Below, one piece after another: positions 36,191 to 49,579 of a stretch of 64,000 nucleotides of DNA. Under the pieces are notes generated by a model, which saw only the letters and a list, made by a program, of their open reading frames with translations, was not told the DNA's origin and made no database searches. The DNA is taken from NCBI RefSeq assembly GCF_003576645.1, contig NC_044916.1, positions 30,687,446-30,751,445 of the forward strand, read 5' to 3'. Within the stretch, counting starts at the first letter, position 1, and each line of letters opens with the position of its first letter. The translations under genes were made by a program, and so were the position numbers. The DNA is from Ipomoea triloba. Its lineage: Eukaryota; Streptophyta; Magnoliopsida; Solanales; Convolvulaceae.

Positions 36191-38476
36191 TGATAAGACA
36201 ATTAAGGGTTTGAAATGTTTTGTTTAGCGATGTAATTTTGAATATTATGGGATACGTAGGTGTCTGAACTTGTGAATTCGGGCGTAATAAAGGGTTTTGC
36301 ATGCTCTTTGTGTATTCTTGTACTTGTCATTGTTGGATTTTCTTTGGTTGTTGTAATGAAGGTGTGTGCATTTGAGAATTTGAGCGTGTGTAAGATTGTG
36401 GCTTAATATGGGTCTTGGAAGTGGGACAAATTGGCGCGAGTGCGCTCGATTTTTGTGGTTAGTGCAAATTACTGATAAGACAATAAAATATTTGGATAGT
36501 TTTGATTACAGTGATTATTTTATATTGTTAGGAGATCCGTAGGTGTGTGCGAGTGTGACTCTTGGCGTGTGCAAGAATCTGAGTATTGTGTGTGTGTGCG
36601 TCCAGGTAGTGCGTCCACGAGAACTTTTTCTGTTTACTGCGTGTGCATTTCATCCATGAGAGGTGTGCAAAATGATGTATTAATCCGTTTCTACGGTGGG
36701 TTCCTATGTGGGTCGTGTGCGTTAGGAGTGGGGGTGTGTGCAAATGTGCGCAACTGCACAGGGTAGGGCATGGAGGCTGTGGGATTTATATTATGCAAAG
36801 ACTATCACACATAAAATGCACATATCTAATTGAAATATCAATTCACTTGATGATTTAAAAATCATAATGATGCTAGGGCGGTTATTTTATTAATCAGTTA
36901 AAAAATACATTTTGTTTACAATAACGGTTCAAGTGAAAAAAAAATGAAATTACAACTCTATATTCTACATTTTGGGACAATTCTGACTATGGTGGTGAGC
37001 CAACTGGTTGCACGTTCAACACACACTTTTGGGACACACTCTTTGAGCGTCTAGTTCCTTTGCTGATTTCAGGCTCTTACCTGAGCCCTTGTTATTGCCT
37101 ACACATACAAACATTTCAGCTAATTGGGCATAATTGCACGCACACAAAATTGATATGCACACACCTACATATGCCAATATGCGCATGTAATATTATATGC
37201 ACAACAATATTTAATTATGATCTCAAACATCACCACACTTATTTCATAATATAATCCCAATCATGCACACACTCAACCACTACCTGTAGGCATATACTTC
37301 AAAACTAAAATGCATACACTAAAATATGTTGCTAGACTACGCATACACGCCAAGACTGACTCGCACACAGTGAAAAATGATCAACATCACACTTATTCCC
37401 TATATCCATACACACACACCCCAACATGAAAAAATATTTCTATTACATCACACAAAAAAAATAAAAATCCCCACTACGAAAAATAATAGCATCCGATTTC
37501 TCTCCCATCATATGAAAAATTGGGCATTTAAGTTCAGAATCATATTTTTCCCTATTTCCTTTTTTCTTAGAATTTTGAAGGTGTGCATTTCTCATCTACC
37601 TTTATTTTATTTCTTATGATCCTATCATTATGGATCTACACAAAACCACAATTAAAAAGGGAATCTAACACTATAGTCTGTGCGTTGATGGGTAACGGAG
37701 TGTGCATTTCACTGAACGAATAATCCAATGCCCATATATGAAAATAATGATGGTAAACGTGTGTGATATACCACATGCGACATGCATGTGCGAACGCTAG
37801 TGGAGCTGTGTGCGTTTCACTGGAAGTAGATTGGTATACAATTTTATTTATTTTTGTGTAGGGGCATATGACGTTTGTTCCTACAACGCTAATACAAGAC
37901 AAACAAAGACCACGAATTAATTGAAACAATTGACTTTATGCACCTGACTAACGAACAATTACAAAGTTAGTGTTGCTGGTTCTAACACTAGAGTCTGTGC
38001 GTTGATGGGTAACGGAGTGTGCATTTTACTGGTGCAATAAATTGATGCGTGTATTTGGCCATGATTGTATGTGCGTGGGTGTGTAATGGTGTGTGCGCAA
38101 ATTTAGTGGTAGATGCGTGCGTTAATATGAACATGACTTTCAAATGCAAAAATTGGGAGATAAATCACACGTAGAGACAGAATTGTGTGTGTAGATGTGA
38201 CATAGCTAATTCAATAACGATGTAAATTAACTATCCACGATGTAGACAGAATTGTCCTGGTCCATATAATTATTATGATGAAAAAGAATGGACAACAGAT
38301 TAATTGTGCATTTGAATGAACCCTAATGACCTACACCTTTCATCTTTTATTATCCTATTGACTATAAGCTCTCAAATTCTCAAAGGGTTTCTCTAAATCA
38401 TAGTGGATGAATAGATGGACTGAACAAAAGAAAAAAAATCATGTTCAAACAACCAAAATCGTAAACAGAAACCAAC

Positions 38477-38571
38477 AAAAAAAAAAAAGTAATAAACAAA
38501 GACCGCCCCAACCCGCCGCACCANAAAAAAAAAAAAGTAATAAACAAAGACCGCCCCAACCCGCCGCACCA
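38477..38571. other. 47-bp unmerged overlap around the N at 38524
   Basis: Bases 38477-38523 (twelve A then GTAATAAACAAAGACCG and on) recur exactly at 38525-38571. This is a false duplication at a contig join next to a homopolymer. Confidence 0.88.
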
Positions 38572-38639
38572 CCGCCGTACCCACAACTTCCATGGCCACT
38601 GCTCTCCGCCGATACACAAGACACCAATCACCGTCGCAC

Positions 38640-38830
38640 ACCCATACCCAAACACAAAAACTGACCAAACCTCAAACCCACACAAATAATAAATATCTGG
38701 AACGCCACCGAACGAACTCCTCCTAAGCTGCTTGGACCGCCTTGAAGAAGAACCAGCCATGGAGTATCTTTGTTGTGCACAAGCCGACGACTCCGGAGCG
38801 TGCAGAGAGGCATACGATAGCGACAAATGG
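38640..38830 (-). pseudogene. Possible captured gene fragment inside the element
   Basis: On the minus strand an ATG at 38760 opens MAGSSSRRSKQLRRSSFGGV, preceded by a GC-richer leader. The composition differs sharply from the surrounding element, and the Ser/Arg-rich start loosely recalls plant GRF-zinc-finger proteins. No complete domain follows and the frame runs into the N at 38524. Gene-fragment capture by a non-autonomous element is a reasonable but unproven reading. Confidence 0.3.
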
Positions 38831-39001
38831 GTTTTGGGAGAGAGAAAATAAAAAAGAAACAAAATCAAATGGGAAGCTATGACTGGGAATTGGAAACACC
38901 AATCAAATAAATGGAAACAATTAAAAATAAAACTTAAATTAAAATGGTAATAAATACACTAAATTGTAAAAAGACTAAACAACCCCACTTCATACCATAA
39001 T

Positions 39002-39118
39002 TAATTAAAATAATCTAAAAATCCCATCAAATCTGTACCATTAAAAAAAGACAATAAATNTAATTAAAATAATCTAAAAATCCCATCAAATCTGTACCAT
39101 TAAAAAAAGACAATAAAT
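39002..39118. other. 58-bp unmerged overlap around the N at 39060
   Basis: Bases 39002-39059 recur exactly at 39061-39118. This is the same type of contig-join artefact as the other Ns. Confidence 0.88.
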
Positions 39119-39761
39119 GACCAGGATTTAATCTCATGATCTCGTCTAAAAGAGGTGGTCTCACTAGATCCAAATCCTATATATATATATATATATATAG
39201 AACTTTATCCGTTTTGTTTCATAAACAAAAGGCTTTGTAAGGGTTGTAGTTGGTAATGGAAACACTCTTAAGTTTAATTTAATTCACTACTTAAATTGGA
39301 ATCAATGTGGAGACATTGATTTGGTCCAATGGTCCAAGTAAAGAAATAAATTAATGATTGATTGGCATGTGGTGACCTTAACTTTGAAATTCTTATTGTT
39401 GACATTTAAATTATATGGCCCATATGATGTATTTAATGTGTACTTTTGATAACTTTGGTCGGGAATAATAACAATAAATTTAATTTGGAAAGTATTATAA
39501 TGAACATGATTTTAAAAAATAATGTGGGCATATGTAAAATAGAATTATGCTAAAAACTCATACAATTGTAACTCTTATATTAGACATTTCATGACGTGTT
39601 ATCTTTTTACTGAATAATATAGATTTTTTTTTTTTTTTAGTTCGCGGAGGTAATCAATTCATCAATAATTTATGAAAACAAATAATTTTTATTTTTAATA
39701 TGGGAGTGGCTAATAGGGAATAGTAGTTGTAAGGGTGGAAGCATTTTCCTATAAAATATTA

Positions 39762-40019
39762 TTCTCCCTGTCCCATTTCACCCGTTTTATTTACTATTAA
39801 TCGGTCAAATTAACTCTTTGTTTATTGTTTATTTTCTTTAGTAATTTTTTTATTATTTTTAATTATATTTTTTGTGTTTAATAGTACTTTTAATGTAGTT
39901 TCTAAATATATAAATTTTATATATTAATACTAAATTTAATATTATGAAAAATTAGATTAAAAATAACTTTTGTCAAGTCTCGTTAAACGAATCAGACAAC
40001 TAAAATGGAACGGATGTAG
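39762..40019. mobile_element. Stowaway-like MITE
   Basis: The left end TTCTCCCTGTCCCATTTCAC and the right end AAATGGAACGGATGTAG are inverted relatives of the plant Stowaway consensus. TA dinucleotides are present at both borders. Related sequence starts at 63866. Non-coding. Confidence 0.6.
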
Positions 40020-40234
40020 TACTTGTAAAATTTTGATGGAAAATGCTTCCTACCTAGCTACCTCTACAATTATTGTTCCATATTAGTCAATTCTAAATTT
40101 CAAAAAAATATATTCATTTTCATGGATTAGTAATAAATTGGTTGATTATACCTTGAGTTAAAAAAATGTATGTATCAAATAAAAATATAACACATTTGAA
40201 AGTGATTTAAAAAAAAAAAAACCTAATAAAGAGT

Positions 40235-40345
40235 GATAATTCATAATTGTAAGGATTTTTATTATGATCCAATTTTGATGAGTTGTTGTATCATGGATCA
40301 AGGTCCACTTTAAAAGGTAGACCATGATATTAAACTGTGTATTAT
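40235..40345. repeat. Short palindromic repeat remnant
   Basis: ATCATGGATCAAGGTCCACT is followed about 20 bp later by an inverted GGTAGACCATGATA, resembling the end palindrome of the element at 28735-29020. Probably a worn relative. Confidence 0.35.
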
Positions 40346-40919
40346 CAAAGACAATGTGGAAGCAATCTTTTAAAATGAGGGGTTCTTTGTGCGCCGTAAA
40401 CACATGTTTAGTGCTATGTTTAATTGAGTTACAATGATTTACATCATTCTAAATGTTTTATCGGGTCAAGACGTGGCTAAACACCTTGTACTCAAATGAC
40501 AGAGTAACAATTTTTCCATATGAAAAAGGACATGAATTTGAGCCTAAGTCTATTAAAAAAAATTGGGTAATCGGGTCGAGACTCGAGACGCGAAGGAAAT
40601 TTAACCTCTTTTAGGAAGAAAAAAAAATTGAAGAATTGAGAAGTGATAACATTGGTAAAATAAATTACTGTACATTTCTCCAGCTAGCATTTAAAATGTG
40701 GAATGGTCCGCACGCCACTGTTGATATTCAGCATGACAGCTATATATATGAGAGAGTGAGAGAGATATTCCTTGGGAGGTCACCGTCCGTCCGTCACCAA
40801 CAAAGATTATGAATTTATGATATTCATTATATTGTGGCATCTACTCCGTATTATTTTACGAAATTTCAATTTAAATATATAAAAATTTTAACGGTGAAAT
40901 TGTTGTGGGATAAAAAAAA

Positions 40920-41388
40920 GGGAAAAGGTACAAATAAGTCATCGAACTATTTGGGAATTAGCAATTAAGCCATCGAACTCAAATAAGCCACTGAACTCAG
41001 AAAAACAAAGCAATTAAGCCACTAAATCGAAAAAAATAACAATTAACATTTTTTATAGGTCATTTGCCTATTCCGACCACCGGCGACGACTTTTCCTGCG
41101 ACCGTCGCCGCCGGAAGTTTTCGCCGGTCACTGGAAAAATCGTCGCAGGTGACCGGAATTGACAAATGACCTATTAAAAATGTGAATTGTTAAATTGTTT
41201 TTTTTTTCGGTTTAGTGGCTTAATTACTTAGTTTTCCTGAGTTCAGTGGCTTATTTGGAGCTTATTGGAGTTCGATGGCTTAATTGCTAAGTTTTTCTAA
41301 GTTCAGTGGCTTATTTGGAGCTTATTGGAGTTCAATGGCTTAATTGCTAATTACCAAATAGTTCAATGGCTTATTTGTACATTTTCCC
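40920..41388. mobile_element. MULE-type foldback MITE with perfect 9-bp target duplication
   Basis: The element starts GGGAAAAGGTACAAATAAG and ends with the inverse of GGGAAAATGTACAAATAAG. It is flanked exactly by TAAAAAAAA (40911-40919 and 41389-41397); a 9-bp duplication is typical of Mutator-like elements. The arms extend inward over most of the 469 bp, including the inner pair AGGTCATTTG and CAAATGACCT around a GC-rich CGCCGG core, so it is a foldback. The right arm has an extra internal duplication of the phrase TTCAGTGGCTTATTTGGAGC. Confidence 0.88.
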
Positions 41389-41399
41389 TAAAAAAAATT

Positions 41400-43097
41400 A
41401 GTGATAGTATATTTTAGTGTTTGGAATTAGTACGTGGACTAAAACAATCATTAAAAGTGTACAGGTTTGTTTTGTCACATTCTTCTATTAATTAATTTTT
41501 CATCTATAATTTTAGATAGTCTATATTATCAACTTGTTGTATAAGTATATGTATTTTGTGTAGTTAAAATTTATTGTATAGTAAATTGAACCCTTTTTGA
41601 GTTATTCTCTCGCATATTTAACCATGTTAAAAAATCTTGGTGTCATTTTTTATTTGAGGATTTTACGCTAGACTATAATCGTAATCAAGTAACTTAATAT
41701 TTTTTTTTTTGAAAAACAAGTAACTTAATATTTAATTATATTTAGATAATAAATTATTCACATATTCAATCGCATTAAAATCTTGGTATGATGATTTATC
41801 TACTTTTTTTTTTTTTTGTCTTGAGAACTTTGACCTTGTTTGGAAATTAACGATTAACGTATAACGGATTGTATTAATGATTTTGACTAATGAATTCTAT
41901 TAACAATTTAATTAAAAAAGAAATTTGATAAAATTAATTACTACGTAGTTGCTAACTTGGTAGTTGCTATTATCAATTAATGTGCAAAAAGTCTTATGAG
42001 GATATTTTATTGGGCTTGGACTGATAAGTTTGGATCACTTCTCAATAGTATATGTGCTAGTGTATGGATATACGAGTGCTTTTTTTATATGAGAGAAATA
42101 AAAAATAAAAATCACCACAAAAACTAACAATATACTACTTTAAAAAACATATGGGTCTTGCACTCCTTAGAGGGCCAACAAGGATGCTTTTAATGGTTTT
42201 AGTCAATGAAAAAAAAAAAGAGTGAAGTTTTGATAGGATAACATTTTATTACGTCAATTTGTTGTATTATTATTTGAGAATTGAGATCAAACCCAAATTG
42301 CTTGCCCATCACAAGTAAAAATACTCACCACTATCATATATTTAAAGCAATTTGATTGAGTTTTGTTCCTGGTAATTTGTGCAATTGTGCCAAGTCACTA
42401 AAATGCACCATTGAATTTGGCTTACGCTATCTTTATTTTTATAATTTGTTCACTTTAAAAAATAAATCATATTGCCATAACACAACATTTGCAAAAATAA
42501 ATATAATATTTCCAGAAAATATATATGAATAATTTGTTTTCATACTATATTATATACGGAGTATATTTTTTACAATTACAAAATAAAACTAATTCAATGG
42601 AGTATCTAAATAATACTCCAACCCAAAGTCCCAAGTTTTAGTATATCATAGACAGATTAGTTGGTCACATGAATAAAATTTAAAAATAATAGCTCAGAAT
42701 TAAGTCCCACTAACGATAGTGTGAAATTAACCTCTCAAAGTCAGGACAATCTCTAATTGAGTTGTCATGATTTATATCCTTAGATGTTCTGTCAGTCATG
42801 ATATATTCATCATTTATCATTTACATAAGAAGAAGTTTTAGTTTACTATTGCTATCTATCGCTATTCGCTTATCATTTGGTAGTTTCTGAGATTATTAAT
42901 TAGTGTGGTCTGTGTGAATGGACAAAGGAGTGTGAGGTAGACAAGTATTTCACCGTCTTTTCTTCTTTTCAGCAATTATCTTTATCTCCCCAAGCCCCCA
43001 CTTCTTTTCTCTTGTCATCAAATGACCCCAAAATCAAATCTTTGATCATAATCTATCTGCCTTATCTCTCAACCTACGATTCTCCGAATATCCTGCA
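41400..43097. other. AT-rich intergenic region upstream of the CPBP gene
   Basis: No gene or intact element recognised. The last 150 bp (TCTTTTCTTCTTTTCAGC and the following CT-rich sequence) is a plausible leader and promoter for the gene starting at 43098. Confidence 0.4.
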
Positions 43098-46000
43098 ATG
43101 GCTGCAGCAGCGTTGTTCTACGTCTCTCTGGCTCGACCCTCTGCTCCCATTGCATCACTCTCACCAAAGCTTTTTCCATCTAAGCTTCTCACCCAGAAAT
43201 TGCAATTGCTCTCATTTCGCCCTACCCACCAAGCTCTCAGACCGCGCTTCTCTACTACTGTTTGCTCTTACTCATCCGGAAATCGACCCGACCCTAAAGT
43301 AGGATAATTAGCTCCAAATTTGGGTCTTATTATTTTGTCATTTTTCACTACAGTACGCTTTGTTTGTTTTTACTTTTATTTCTAATTTTGTTGGGTATTG
43401 TGATATGACTATGTTTGCTAGTCTTGGCTTACGTAAATGGAAAAAAGTTTTATGCTTTTGCAATCGGGTTCATCTTTGTAGTTTTTCAAGAAAAGGATCT
43501 CTGATGAGCATTTTAGGGGAGAATAAAGTTTATAGATTTGAAATTCATTTTCGATTAATCATGCATTTGATGTGTTGTTTTGCAGGGAAGTGGACCCAAT
43601 TGCCCAATTTTTAGACGGTGGAGTGTTCCATGGAATTGGCAAACTATTTCTCTTACTTCCCTTGCTTGTGGATTCAGGTATGTATTCATCACCTGAGTGA
43701 GCATTCAGTATTGACTAGTGAAATTGGGTTCTTTTATGTTGCAGAAAGTATTGTCAATTGGAATCATAAATCAGTTATGCATGTGAATGCGTTCATATCT
43801 TATTGTTGCTAGCCTGCTAGGTTATTTGGAATTGATCTTTCAGGAAGACTAATCGATTCTTAGGCAGTTTTGTTTTGACAGGACTAATAGAGACAGCAGC
43901 AATACCTTACACAGGAATTCAGGTCGAAGAACTAAGCTTGGATGAGAAGGCAGAAATTTTGTTTCTAGACCAAGCGTATGAGAAATTATCTTTGCCATGT
44001 TTTTCATTAGTTGGCAATTTAATTAGAATATTAGTTTTTCCCCTTTTTTGATTATATACTCCGTATTTATTTTATGAATGCAGTATTACAACTGCAATTG
44101 TTCTTGGAGTTCTCTATACGCTGACCAAGTCATCTAAGCCGCTTCCCAGTGACATATATTGCTATGGTATTTCTTTTCAAGCTTTTTCATTGCTTATACA
44201 AACTACAAAGTTTTCAGTTCATAGCTTTGGATATTGTTTCAATAACTCTCGATTTGATAGATTGGAGGGAGCCATTCAATCTTCAAAGAGGTTGGCTGTT
44301 GTGGGCAGCAATTGGTCTTGCTGGAGCCCTGGCTGCTATTGCACTCACAGGAGTTGCCATGTCTTCTTTGAATAGTGAACCCCCAACGAGAGAGGTTAGA
44401 ATAATGATCTCATGTTTTGTACACATAAAAAATGAACAGAGATTAAAGTCATTTGAGATACCAGGTAAAAGGATGTACACATATAAAATTGCCGTTCTTT
44501 AATTAAATTAATTTGAAGTTTTCATGTTGTATTGTTGTCAGTGCAAAATTTGCATGAATGCTCTACACTGACAATTTTGTTATGTACCGGCATTCTATTT
44601 TAGTCTTATTAATAAATCAAAGTGCATGTGCCTTATTGATTCTTTGTACTCAATTCAGACTGATGCTCTAGTTCGCTTGCTTCCATTGATTGGCTCTTCA
44701 AACATCAGGTATATTAACGAAGAGTATTTCGAAAATTTTACTTATCTTTCTTATGATGTATCCTACCTCTAGAAAAGTGTTTTTGTTACTATAAGGAGAC
44801 TTTCAGGATTAAATGGAAGAATTGACAGTTTCTGTTTTTAATATAGCACTCTGAGTCTATTGGGTATCACTGGTGTCCTTGCACCAGTTCTTGAGGAGAC
44901 AGTGTTTAGAGGCTTTTTGATGGTATCCCTGACAAAGTGGTAATCCTTCTCCTCTGAAAATGAAGTTTTCTTTGCAAAATAAAATTAGTATATATATATA
45001 TATATATATATATGCATATATTATATTATTATAATAGAGATAAAATACACTTTTGGCCCCCCTCCTTTAAAAAAAGAAAAAATAAATAAAGCTCATATTC
45101 ATTAAAAAAAATTAAATCAATCAAGTAATCAAATTCATCATTTTTCTTTATTAACTTATTTCCTTTGTCAAAATTTCAATAATGGAGGGCATCAAGTATC
45201 AAATTTAACTTCATAATTTTCTAAATTTGAGGTATATGTTTTAGTTGTATTAGTTGATTAATTAATTAGTGATTTATTGTGTGTTGTTATTATTATTATT
45301 ATTATTATTATTTATTTATTTATTTGTTTATTTACACGTTTAGGATGTAAATTTGCTAGGTTAAAGGATTAGTTTTGAAATTGACAAAATTTAATAATGA
45401 TTCTTTATTTAGCGATCTTGGTTTTCGTCTTCATCCCTCAAATTTTGGAATATTTATTTAATCAGTAAAATGAATATCAATTAATTATCAACAAAACAAT
45501 TGACAACTTTTTATTTGATAAAAGTGTGACAATGCAGATTTAAATAAATGTAAATAATTTTTTATTATTGTATATATTTTGTGTTATGTGAAAAATTTAA
45601 AGTAATGTTTGATAACAGCATCAATCGTACTCATATAATTATATATTCCATACATTATTGTACATAATATAAATAAAAATAATTATCAATAATAATTGGC
45701 ACAATCACATATGATATAGATATTGAACGGTTAGTACTAATGTCCGTAAATTTTCTCTATAACTTCGGGCCCCCCAACTAGAACTTCCTGGCAGTGAGGA
45801 TGTTTGATTTCACGCACAGGCATCTTTCGCCAGTTGACTCATAATAGCACTCCCTTGCTTTGTTCTCCCTGCAGGCTGCCTAGCCCACTTGCTGTCCTTC
45901 TCAGCGCCGCTGTATTTTCTGCTGCACATTTAACACCAGGAGAATTTCCTCAGCTTTTTGTACTAGGTATTAATATGATATACTTAAAACATTTTAAATC

Positions 46001-46302
46001 AAATTGACCTGTGAATTTTCCTACTCTTGTTAATCTTTTCCATTTACTCACGCCTGTGAACTATATATTTTAGGTACTGCTTTAGGATTTTCATATGCTC
46101 AAACCCGAAATCTACTTACACCAATTACTATTCATGCTTTTTGGAACTCTGGAGTTATTTTGCTTCTGACCTTCCTTCAGGTAATCACTTAATCTCCAAC
46201 ACTTATTTGGGATTACTTTGTTCTGTACCTGAGTTTTTCTTCTTATATTGTGTTGTGTAGCTCCAAGGATATGACATCAAAGAACTCATACAAGCATCTT
46301 GA
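43098..46302 (+). CDS. Plastid CPBP/CAAX-type intramembrane protease family protein
   Basis: Ten exons: 43098-43298, 43586-43677, 43844-43975, 44084-44166, 44261-44394, 44659-44708, 44847-44939, 45875-45966, 46074-46180 and 46261-46302. They give 341 aa. The N-terminal 60-70 residues are Ser/Ala/Arg-rich with few acids, like a chloroplast transit peptide. Hydrophobic helices follow (for example GWLLWAAIGLAGALAAIALTG). All three ABI/CPBP motifs are present: EETVFR (247-252), FSAAH (276-280) and HAFWN (313-317). These hold the two Glu, the Arg, two His and the Asn expected of Rce1-type proteases, so an active enzyme is plausible. Plant members act in plastid membranes; this one resembles At1g14270 by neighbourhood. 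Substrate unknown. The 44084 exon border could be off by one base. Confidence 0.92.
45025..45790. mobile_element. Probable insertion in intron 7 of the CPBP gene
   Basis: Intron 7 is about 935 bp, much longer than its neighbours. It contains a block starting GAGATAAAATACACTTTTGG with a C-run, ending near a GGGCCCCCC run, plus ATT/ATTT microsatellites at 45285-45325. The left motif resembles plant transposon ends, but the right end does not pair convincingly. Confidence 0.35.
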
Positions 46303-47566
46303 CAAAAGACTGATTAGATATATTGATATAGACATTTAGTATTTTAGGGCTTTATGTTTTTTTGGCTTCGAGGAGAAATGGCTACAAGAGCTTTGTTAGA
46401 GCTGTGAAGTTGACAGGTTACTGGGGAGGCAACAATGTTCTTTTCTGATTGGGTTATAAGCAAAGAGAAAATGGTGCTATTTTTCAATGTTTTGTATAGC
46501 TGTGTTATTCAAGCTCTGATGATTAATCTTCAACCTTTTCCCATAATGAGCTTTGCTAAGCATGTTAAGTTGTAAAATATTTTACCTACTATTGGTGTTA
46601 ATTTCAACACTACAATCCCAATATAGATTGAATGCTTTATCACTCCGTAGAACATTAATGCTAATCAGAAGGATGTGAGGTTGAAGAATGTTCTTGGTAG
46701 CCCCAGGCTACAGTAACAGAATTAATTGTATTCAAATTTGGCAGATCCCTAAGTGGATTTGGGCCATTTTTTCTTGAGAATTGAGATTGAGGGGGGAGGT
46801 GCCCGCCCTACAAAAAGTTAGTGGAGCTCTTACTAACAAGTATAAAAACAGCTCGAGCAACTCTTGGTAGGATTAGTGAGGTTTTTGAGGTGCCATGCAG
46901 GAGAGATGAGGGAAAGAGAATAAGAAAAAAAAAAAAAAAAAAAAGTTTGCCACAAAAGAAAAAAGAAATAAGGCAATGACACACCTGGTGTGTGCCCTGC
47001 ACGTGCCCGGTTGGGCACCATTGTGCACAAAACGAGCATCCAAAACCGGGCACGTGCACAAAACAAGCATCCAACTCCTTTTTCTCTGTGCCGTGGGGCC
47101 TACACAAAACTCACCTTTTGCGGAGGAGCTCAAGGAGGTACACAATGGATGACCAAGTTGATACTGCACAAGAACAACATTAGCCCTTGAGCTCAAAGGC
47201 ATATCCTATGACAATGTTGAAGGTACCTACAATCCTATCCATAAGAAGGTACCCAGTCCTTGTACAGTTGTACACAAGGGCAAAGTCCATTTCTAAATCA
47301 CTTGCCATTCTATAATAGTAAGATTGGGTTGTCCATAATCAAACAGATCTTGCTGAAATTTATAACTTGGAAAAGTTACACTAGGGTAGTATTAATAGAA
47401 CAAAAAAAGATACAAAGATAATTCATTTTTCAACAAACTTAAGGAAATCAGTCATGTTTCAATAAAGGGCAACAAAATACAATCTCAAAGTCCAAAAACT
47501 CAGAATACATTTTCATGATTCATTTTAGCACTGTATCCAAAACTACACCTGACTCGGGCTATATCT
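46303..47566. other. Convergent 3' intergenic region of CPBP and eL34 genes
   Basis: The two flanking genes point towards each other. The 3'UTR of the CPBP gene probably extends to about 46600. A GC-richer patch at 46970-47130 contains a tandem pair of about 33 bp units sharing GTGCACAAAAC and AGCATCCAA. Open frames there show no family resemblance. Confidence 0.45.
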
Positions 47567-49421
<1,855 letters not shown>

Positions 49422-49516
49422 TTATAACCTAGGTAAAGCAACGATCGTCGCCCTAGATCGGACGGCTGAGATTAGAGGTAAAAACTGGACTGAGAAATAT
49501 CAAATATACTCTTTAT

Positions 49517-49578
49517 GGCCCAGTTCGCATGTGAACCCAATTTATTTGGGCTTTTGATTCTGTTCAGTAATTTGGGCT
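49517..49578. promoter_or_regulatory. Cluster of site II (TGGGCY) elements upstream of eL34
   Basis: TGGGCC (as GGCCCA, 49517-49522) and TGGGCT at 49547-49552 and 49573-49578 lie 177-238 bp upstream of the eL34 start codon. Site II elements are bound by TCP factors and are typical of plant ribosomal-protein promoters. Function here is inferred. Confidence 0.6.
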
Positions 49579-49579
49579 T

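Larger units (their letters stand above)
35541..39178. mobile_element. 3.6-kb inverted-repeat element with GTGTGTGCA phrases
   Basis: The left end (from GGGCTGGATCCTATGAGATC) and the right end (ending in the inverse of GGATTTGGATCTAGTGAGAC) pair imperfectly over about 48 bp; both include GAGATCATGAGAT. Much of the interior is GT-rich with many variants of AGGTGTGTGCATT in the left half, CA-rich on the plus strand at about 37130-37440, and GT-rich again. A block starting GTCTGTGCGTTGATGGGTAA occurs at both 37677 and 37993. No transposase frame was found, so it is probably non-autonomous. Three Ns (36190, 38524 and 39060) fall inside, so the true length and interior are uncertain. Confidence 0.7.

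Noticed and set aside
38393..38868. 156-codon minus-strand frame
   Set aside because: It crosses the N at 38524 and an artefactual duplication. Only its first part may be a captured fragment.
46808..47202. Overlapping frames of 60-109 codons on both strands
   Set aside because: A GC-richer repeat patch with a 33-bp tandem duplication and a poly-T/A run; no recognisable protein and no splice support.
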